A DNA stretch of 64,000 bases from Shinella zoogloeoides (GTDB lineage Bacteria; Pseudomonadota; Alphaproteobacteria; Rhizobiales; Rhizobiaceae), in NCBI RefSeq assembly GCF_030733845.1, contig NZ_CP132311.1, positions 3,633,501 through 3,697,500 of the forward strand, read 5' to 3'. A model generated the notes under the pieces. It was not told the origin of the DNA and ran no database searches. It was given only the letters and a program-made list of their open reading frames with translations. Positions 59,723-64,000 of the stretch are shown in pieces (within the stretch, counting starts at the first letter, position 1; each line of letters starts with the position of its first letter). The position numbers and the translations under genes were made by a program.

Positions 59723-60385
59723 TTACTGCTGGACGACGACGCGGGCGCTCGTGCCGGGGCGCACGCGCTTGTAGAGGTCGATAATGTCCTGGTTCATCAG
59801 GCGGATGCAGCCCGAGGACGCGGCCGTGCCGATGGACGCCCATTCCGGCGTGCCGTGCAGGCGGAACAGCGTGTCCTGGCCCTTCTCGTTGAAGAGGTAG
59901 AGCGCGCGTGCGCCGAGCGGGTTCTTCAGACCCGGGCCCATGCCGTCCTTGACGTAGCGGGCGACTTCCGGCTTGCGGTCGGCCATTTCCTTCGGCGGGT
60001 GCCAGCTCGGCCATTCCTGCTTCCAGGCGATATAGGCCTCGCCCTGCCAGGCAAAGCCCGACTTGCCGACGCCGATGCCGTAGCGCACGGCCTTGCCGCC
60101 GGGCAGCACGTAGTAAAGGAAGCGGTTCGGCGTATTGACGATGATCGTGCCGGGCCTTTCCTTGGTGGCGTAATCGACGATCTGGCGGTGGAACTTCTCG
60201 TTCACGCGGTTGATCGGGATCGCCGGCAGGGCATAGCCATTGTCCTCAACAGCGCCATAATCCGATGTGAAGATAGCATTCGTCGCCACCTTTTCGCCCG
60301 GACCGGACGTGGAGGAAGAAGAGCAACCGGCGAGCGTGACGGCCGCTGCGAGGCCGCACAGAAGGAGGGCATTGCGGAAGCGCAT
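59723..60385 (-). CDS. L,D-transpeptidase lipoprotein (YkuD domain)
   Basis: Makes 3-3 peptidoglycan cross-links or attaches outer-membrane proteins to the wall. The 220-aa product has a lipoprotein signal with lipobox LAGC (Cys21), then a YkuD catalytic domain (about residues 80-218) with His177 in RLHGTPEWASIG and the nucleophile Cys193 in SSGCIRL. Rhizobiales rely heavily on L,D-transpeptidases, since they grow at the pole with LD-rich walls. Start ATG at 60385 with GGAG-like sequence upstream; it ends at a bidirectional hairpin. Confidence 0.92.
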   Translation of the reverse strand: MRFRNALLLCGLAAAVTLAGCSSSSTSGPGEKVATNAIFTSDYGAVEDNGYALPAIPINRVNEKFHRQIVDYATKERPGTIIVNTPNRFLYYVLPGGKAVRYGIGVGKSGFAWQGEAYIAWKQEWPSWHPPKEMADRKPEVARYVKDGMGPGLKNPLGARALYLFNEKGQDTLFRLHGTPEWASIGTAASSGCIRLMNQDIIDLYKRVRPGTSARVVVQQ

Positions 60386-60764
60386 GAGATTCTCTTAAGA
60401 TCAAGGAATTAAGAAGTTCCAGGACGCAGAACTTTCATCGATCATGGTTTATTTTCGATTAAACCAGTCAATGCAAGTGCGTGCGCCGTAGCTCGGGCCT
60501 GCGCCGAAGCAAAAAGCCCGGTGATTGCTTTTTTGCAACAACAATACCCGCTTCCCGCCGCTTTCGCCGCGCCCGATCCATGCCAAGCATGCCTTCGCCG
60601 GCCGTTCAATGCTCTTCCCGCCACCTGCCTTGAAGCCGCACAGGAACCGCGCGGTGCGGTTAACGAAGTCTTCCGGCCGGCCCGCGCCGGCCCGCCGCCT
60701 TAACTTTTTCGGGCGGCTGGAGAGCCGTTTGGCGGTAGAATGCGATTCGCCGAGGTGGACCCAC
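60386..60764. other. Divergent gap between the L,D-transpeptidase and mmcB genes
   Basis: 379 bp without a convincing gene. It contains a GCAAAAAGC (60509-60517) / GCTTTTTTGC (60527-60536) inverted repeat that may be a hairpin or terminator, and AT-richer sequence at 60386-60475 suitable for the transpeptidase promoter. Small frames here are low-complexity and are not called. Confidence 0.4.
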
Positions 60765-61295
60765 ATGACGATCGTTTCCCTGCACAACGACAATCCGCTG
60801 CTCGACGGCCGCCAGTCGGACCGTGCCATGATGGTGCGCCGTGGCGTGCAGCGCATGCTGATGGACATGCGCCACGCCGTGCTGCCGGAACTGACGCTGG
60901 CGAGCGGCCGGCGCGCCGACCTGATCAGCCTGTCCGACAAGGGTGAGATCTGGATCGTCGAGATCAAGACGTCGATCGAGGATTTCCGCGTCGACCGCAA
61001 ATGGCCGGATTACCGCCGGCACTGCGACCGGCTGTTCTTCGCCACCCACAAGGAGGTGCCGCTCGACATCTTCCCGGAGGACTGCGGCCTCATCCTTTCC
61101 GACGGCTACGGCGCGCACATGCTGCGCGAGGCGCCGGAACACAAATTGCCGGCGCCGACGCGAAAGTCCGTGACCTTCGCCTTCGCCCGCGTCGCCGCAG
61201 GCCGCCTGCTGCTTGCGGAATTCGCCATGGATGCACGGCGCGACGGGCCCGACATCTCCGCCATCGTCTCGGGGCGCCGCGACGAGCCGGCGTGA
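60765..61295 (+). CDS. mmcB: MmcB-family DNA repair protein
   Basis: A 176-aa PD-(D/E)XK nuclease-like protein. In Caulobacter MmcB is implicated in DNA repair after damage together with ImuB-type functions. The motif core ADLISLSDKGEIWIVEIK near residue 52 provides the Asp and Glu-x-Lys of the nuclease fold, followed by DRKWPDYRRHCDRLFFA. ATG at 60765 with GAGGTGGA upstream is used; a longer frame from 60525 covers the upstream gap and is not supported. A palindromic repeat follows. Confidence 0.88.
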   Translation: MTIVSLHNDNPLLDGRQSDRAMMVRRGVQRMLMDMRHAVLPELTLASGRRADLISLSDKGEIWIVEIKTSIEDFRVDRKWPDYRRHCDRLFFATHKEVPLDIFPEDCGLILSDGYGAHMLREAPEHKLPAPTRKSVTFAFARVAAGRLLLAEFAMDARRDGPDISAIVSGRRDEPA

Positions 61296-61340
61296 AGCAG
61301 GCCGCAAGACCATCACATAGGGAAACCAAAGGGTGCCACC

Positions 61341-61463
61341 TCCCCCTTCTCCCCTCGGGGAGAAGGTCGCGGCAGCGGGATGAGGGGGGCGCAGGACGTG
61401 AGAAGTCGTGAAAGCCCCCTCATCCGACCCTTCGGGCCACCTTCTCCCCGAGGGGAGAAGGGG
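61341..61463. repeat. Palindromic intergenic repeat between mmcB and actR
   Basis: Two units (61343-61387 and 61414-61463) of the CTTCTCC...GGAGAAG family, with the GGGATGAGGGGG and CCCCCTCATCCG sides facing inward. It occupies most of the gap between convergent mmcB and actR. Confidence 0.87.
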
Positions 61464-61515
61464 AAAGCGGCGATGCCGCGGCAGGGGATTTTCCGTAAGC
61501 GCCGGCGAAAGACCG

Positions 61516-62085
61516 CTACTTCGGCGCGCGCTTGGCCAGGATGCGCTGGAGCGTGCGGCGGTGCATGTTGAGGCGGCGCGCTGTCTCGGAGACGTTGCGG
61601 TCGCACATCTCGTAGACGCGCTGGATGTGCTCCCAGCGCACGCGGTCCGCCGACATCGGGTTTTCCGGCAGTTCCGCCTTCTCGCCCGGGCGCTGCGTCA
61701 ATGCGGCGAAGATGTCGTCGGCATCGGCGGGCTTGGCGAGGTAATCGACCGCGCCGAGCTTCACGGCGTTGACGGCCGTCGCGATATTGCCATAGCCGGT
61801 CAGCATGATGATGCGGGTGTCGTCGCGGCGCTGGCGGATGGCGGCGATCACGTCGAGGCCGCTGCCGTCGCCGAGGCGAAGGTCCACCACCGCATATTTC
61901 GGCGGGTTGGTCTTGGCCTTCGCAATGCCCTCGGCCACCGATTCGGCGGTATCGACGGCAAAGCCGCGCGTCTCCATGGCGCGCGCGAGACGACGCAGGA
62001 ACGGGGCGTCGTCATCGACGAGAAGAAGCGTGGGATCCGGCCCGATATCATCCGCTGCCGCGTGAACTTCGTTGTTTTCAGCCAT
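61516..62085 (-). CDS. actR: Redox response regulator ActR/RegA
   Basis: Partner of ActS, controlling redox-, acid- and nitrogen/carbon-related genes. The 189-aa product has a receiver domain with LLLVDDDAPFLRRLARAM and phospho-acceptor Asp68 in AVVDLRLGDG, conserved Lys in DYLAKPADADD, and a C-terminal Fis-type helix-turn-helix VSETARRLNMHRRTLQR that is almost invariant in the RegA family. ATG at 62085 with CGGAAGACG upstream is preferred; ATG at 62115 would add ten residues. It is 76 bases downstream of actS. Confidence 0.95.
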   Translation of the reverse strand: MAENNEVHAAADDIGPDPTLLLVDDDAPFLRRLARAMETRGFAVDTAESVAEGIAKAKTNPPKYAVVDLRLGDGSGLDVIAAIRQRRDDTRIIMLTGYGNIATAVNAVKLGAVDYLAKPADADDIFAALTQRPGEKAELPENPMSADRVRWEHIQRVYEMCDRNVSETARRLNMHRRTLQRILAKRAPK

Positions 62086-62161
62086 TTTCGTCTTCCGTGG
62101 CGTATTTTCGTCCATTCTTGATCGGGATCAGCTTATCACCCGTAAGATGCGGCGGGTAAAG

Positions 62162-63463
62162 TCATTTTGCGCCCTTGGCCTCCATGCGCGCCCGCGGCCA
62201 ATCGACCGAGACCCGCGCCCCCGGCCGGTCGCCGGTGCGGTTGCCGAAGGTCAACCGGGCGCCCGAGCGCTCCAGCAGCGTCTTGGCGATGAAGAGGCCG
62301 AGGCCGAGCCCGCCGGCCCGCTCGTCCTTCTGGCGCTTGGTGACGTAGGGGTCGCCGATGCGCTGGAGGATATCCGCCGCATAGCCGTCGCCGTCGTCCT
62401 CGATGACGATCGTCACGCGTTCCGGTGTGTGGCCGACCGTGACGGTCACCTCCTCGCGGGCATGGTCGACAGCGTTCTCCAGCAGATTGCCGAGGCCATA
62501 GAGGATGCCGGGATTGCGGTTGCCGACCGGTTCGCTCGCCCGGTCGCCGTTCTCCACCAGGTTGAGCGTGATGCCGAATTCGCGGTGCGGCGCCAGCACC
62601 TCCTCCATGAGGGAAGACAGCGGCAGCACGCGCATATGCGCCTCGTCCTCGGTGGAAAGGGTGGTGAGCCGGCGCAGGATGTCGCGGCAGCGCTCGCTCT
62701 GGCTGCGCAGCAGTTGCACGTCTTCCTTGAAGCGCTCGTCGGTGCCGAGCTCGCGCTCCATCTCACGCGCGACGACGCTGATGGTGGCGAGCGGCGTGCC
62801 GAGTTCGTGCGCGGCCGCCGCGGCAAGGCCGTCGAGCTGCGAAAGGTGCTTTTCCCGCTGGAGGATGAGTTCGGTCGCCGCGAGCGCATCGGAAAGCTCG
62901 GCCGCCTCCTGCGACACGCGATAGGAATAGAAGGCGGCAAAGGCCGTGGTCGAGACGATGGCGAACCAGAAGCCGGCCGTCAGGATCGGCGGCACGACGA
63001 GCAGCGTGCCGGGGAACCAGGGTAGCGGGAAGGGCGTGAAGGCGAGCGCCGTGATGCCCGCAACGGCGAGCCCCCCGAGCGTCAGGCTGAAGCGGACCGG
63101 CTGCAGCGAGGACGAGATGATGACGGGCACGCAGACGAGCGGCGCGAAGGGATTGGCAAGGCCGCCGGTGATGAAGAGCAGCGCCGTCAGCTGGCAGAGG
63201 TCGAAGGCGAGCAGCAGGAAGGCGGAGGTCGGCGTCAGCCGGTGCGCCGGGGGAAAGCGCACGGCAAGGAAGAAGTTCACCGCCGCCAGCAGCGCGATCA
63301 GCACCGAGGCCGGCAGCAGCGGCAGCGGGAAATCCAGCCACAGCGCGACGACGATGACGCTGATCGTCTGGCCCGCCACCGCCAGCCAGCGCAGGCGGAT
63401 GAGCGTTTCGAGGCGAAGGCGCCGGCCGGAGCCCTCGAAGTCGATATCCTGGTAGCCTGTCAT
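62162..63463 (-). CDS. actS: Redox sensor histidine kinase ActS/RegB
   Basis: Membrane kinase that senses the quinone pool and cytoplasmic redox state. The 433-aa product has six predicted membrane helices (residues about 25-185), the ubiquinone-binding heptad GGLANPF at 100-106, the H-box AAAAHELGTPLATI with His219, and the redox-active Cys259 in the SQSERCRDIL stretch conserved in RegB. The kinase ATPase domain follows (LLENAVDHA, EDDGDGYA, GGLGLGLFI). ATG at 63463 with GAGGAG is chosen over 63496. It lies 29 bases after hrpB. Confidence 0.96.
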   Translation of the reverse strand: MTGYQDIDFEGSGRRLRLETLIRLRWLAVAGQTISVIVVALWLDFPLPLLPASVLIALLAAVNFFLAVRFPPAHRLTPTSAFLLLAFDLCQLTALLFITGGLANPFAPLVCVPVIISSSLQPVRFSLTLGGLAVAGITALAFTPFPLPWFPGTLLVVPPILTAGFWFAIVSTTAFAAFYSYRVSQEAAELSDALAATELILQREKHLSQLDGLAAAAAHELGTPLATISVVAREMERELGTDERFKEDVQLLRSQSERCRDILRRLTTLSTEDEAHMRVLPLSSLMEEVLAPHREFGITLNLVENGDRASEPVGNRNPGILYGLGNLLENAVDHAREEVTVTVGHTPERVTIVIEDDGDGYAADILQRIGDPYVTKRQKDERAGGLGLGLFIAKTLLERSGARLTFGNRTGDRPGARVSVDWPRARMEAKGAK

Positions 63464-63492
63464 CTCCTCGTCCTTCCTTCCGGTGCCCTGTC

Positions 63493-64000
63493 TCATGTGC
63501 CGCGCGGCTTGACGCGCGTCGTCGGTGTCGCCGCGGCCGGATCTTCCGGCCAGGGGTGTTTCGGATAGCGCCCGCGCATGTCCGCCCGGACATCGCGCCA
63601 GGAGCCCGCCCAGAAGCCGGGCAGGTCGCGCGTCGTCTGGATCAGGCGATGGGCGGGGGACTGGAGCTCGAGCAGCAGCGGCAGCCGCCCGCCGGCAATG
63701 GCCGGGTGCTGCTTAAGACCGAACAGTTCCTGCACGCGGATTTCCAGCACTGGCTCGTCGCCGTCGTAACGGATCGGGTGGCGCTGGCCGGTCGGCGCCT
63801 CGAAATGGGTGGGGGCGAGGCGGGCGAGATCGCGCTGCGCCTCGTAGGGCACCAGCGCCATCAGCCCCTCCTGAAGGCTGGCCGGCTTGATGTCGTCGAG
63901 GCCGCGTGTCGCCTCCTGGAACGGAACGAACCAGTCGTCGAGCCGCGCCAGCAAGGCCGCCTCGCTCGTATCCGGCCAGGGCTCGCCGATCGAACGGTGG
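63493..64000 (-). CDS. hrpB: ATP-dependent helicase HrpB, C-terminal part
   Basis: Only the C-terminal ~169 residues of a DEAH-box RNA helicase of the HrpB type are in the window; the open frame continues through the right edge (IGEPWPDTSEAALLARLDDW). The visible part is the HrpB C-terminal domain with PTHFEAPTGQRHPIRYDGDE, VQELFGLKQHPAI and LPGFWAGSWRDVRADMRGRYPKHPWPEDP, which is diagnostic. No start can be given. It is upstream of actS, as in other rhizobia. Confidence 0.93.
   Translation of the reverse strand, partial: HRSIGEPWPDTSEAALLARLDDWFVPFQEATRGLDDIKPASLQEGLMALVPYEAQRDLARLAPTHFEAPTGQRHPIRYDGDEPVLEIRVQELFGLKQHPAIAGGRLPLLLELQSPAHRLIQTTRDLPGFWAGSWRDVRADMRGRYPKHPWPEDPAAATPTTRVKPRGT

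Noticed and set aside
60442..60624. 60-codon frame in the gap before mmcB
   Set aside because: Low-complexity sequence, no ribosome site and no family resemblance.

Overview
The window is a contiguous piece of an alphaproteobacterial chromosome, almost certainly Rhizobiales and most likely Rhizobiaceae (Ensifer/Shinella/Rhizobium relatives). The evidence is the gene content and order (trpFBA-accD-folC-trxA-addAB; ahcY-ptsH-EIIA-hprK-chvG-chvI-pckA; hisB-hisH-hisA-hisF-hisE-coaA; hslV-acetyltransferase-hslU; glcB; mmcB; actR-actS-hrpB), a uniformly high G+C composition, and two families of rhizobial-type palindromic intergenic repeats. No tRNA, rRNA, CRISPR array, prophage or insertion sequence was recognised. 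The genus cannot be fixed from the sequence alone.

Layout. 0-2.5 kb: gyrB. 2.5-14.0 kb: the main accessory-looking part, a sugar and acid catabolism island with a nitroreductase, succinate-semialdehyde dehydrogenase, an HpcH/HpaI aldolase, a short mannitol-dehydrogenase-type oxidoreductase, a GntR regulator with two DNA-binding domains, an aldo/keto reductase, a FucU mutarotase, a three-gene ribose/fucose-type ABC importer and a zinc dehydrogenase. Two promoters in it share a 13-bp operator-like motif. 14.0-17.2 kb: PHB depolymerase, DUF2852 protein, a YgjP-type metallopeptidase, and a Pmp3 small membrane protein. 17.3-22.4 kb: trpF-trpB-trpA-accD-folC. 22.4-40.1 kb: a long minus-strand run, trxA, addA, addB, murU, a TsaE-kinase fusion, a PAS histidine kinase, ahcY, HPr, EIIA, HPr kinase, chvG, chvI. 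40.1-43.8 kb: divergent pckA, then arfB, a BON-LysM protein and alkB. 43.8-48.3 kb: minus-strand coaA and histidine genes. 48.3-49.2 kb: an unexplained 0.8-kb stretch with repeats. 49.2-51.9 kb: a 43-aa basic protein and hslV-GNAT-hslU. 52-59.4 kb: a DUF1402 wall-enzyme-like protein, cytochrome P450, a secreted hypothetical protein, a lone HyuA-type protein and malate synthase G. 59.5-64 kb: L,D-transpeptidase, mmcB, the actR-actS redox two-component pair and the C-terminal part of hrpB, cut by the window edge.

How the genes work together. The core genes cover DNA topology and repair (gyrB, addAB, alkB, mmcB), tryptophan, histidine, folate, CoA and fatty-acid precursors, the methyl cycle (ahcY), gluconeogenesis and glyoxylate use (pckA, glcB) and PHB turnover. 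Regulation is dense: ChvG/ChvI with a minimal regulatory PTS (HPr, EIIA, HPr kinase), ActS/ActR, a hybrid-free PAS kinase, and cis-elements resembling SahR (ahcY) and LacI-family (pckA) operators. Cell-wall recycling is represented by the TsaE-AmgK fusion next to MurU. The catabolic island probably imports and oxidises a fucose-like sugar, but it lacks a recognisable lactonase and sugar-acid dehydratase, so its substrate and route are open.
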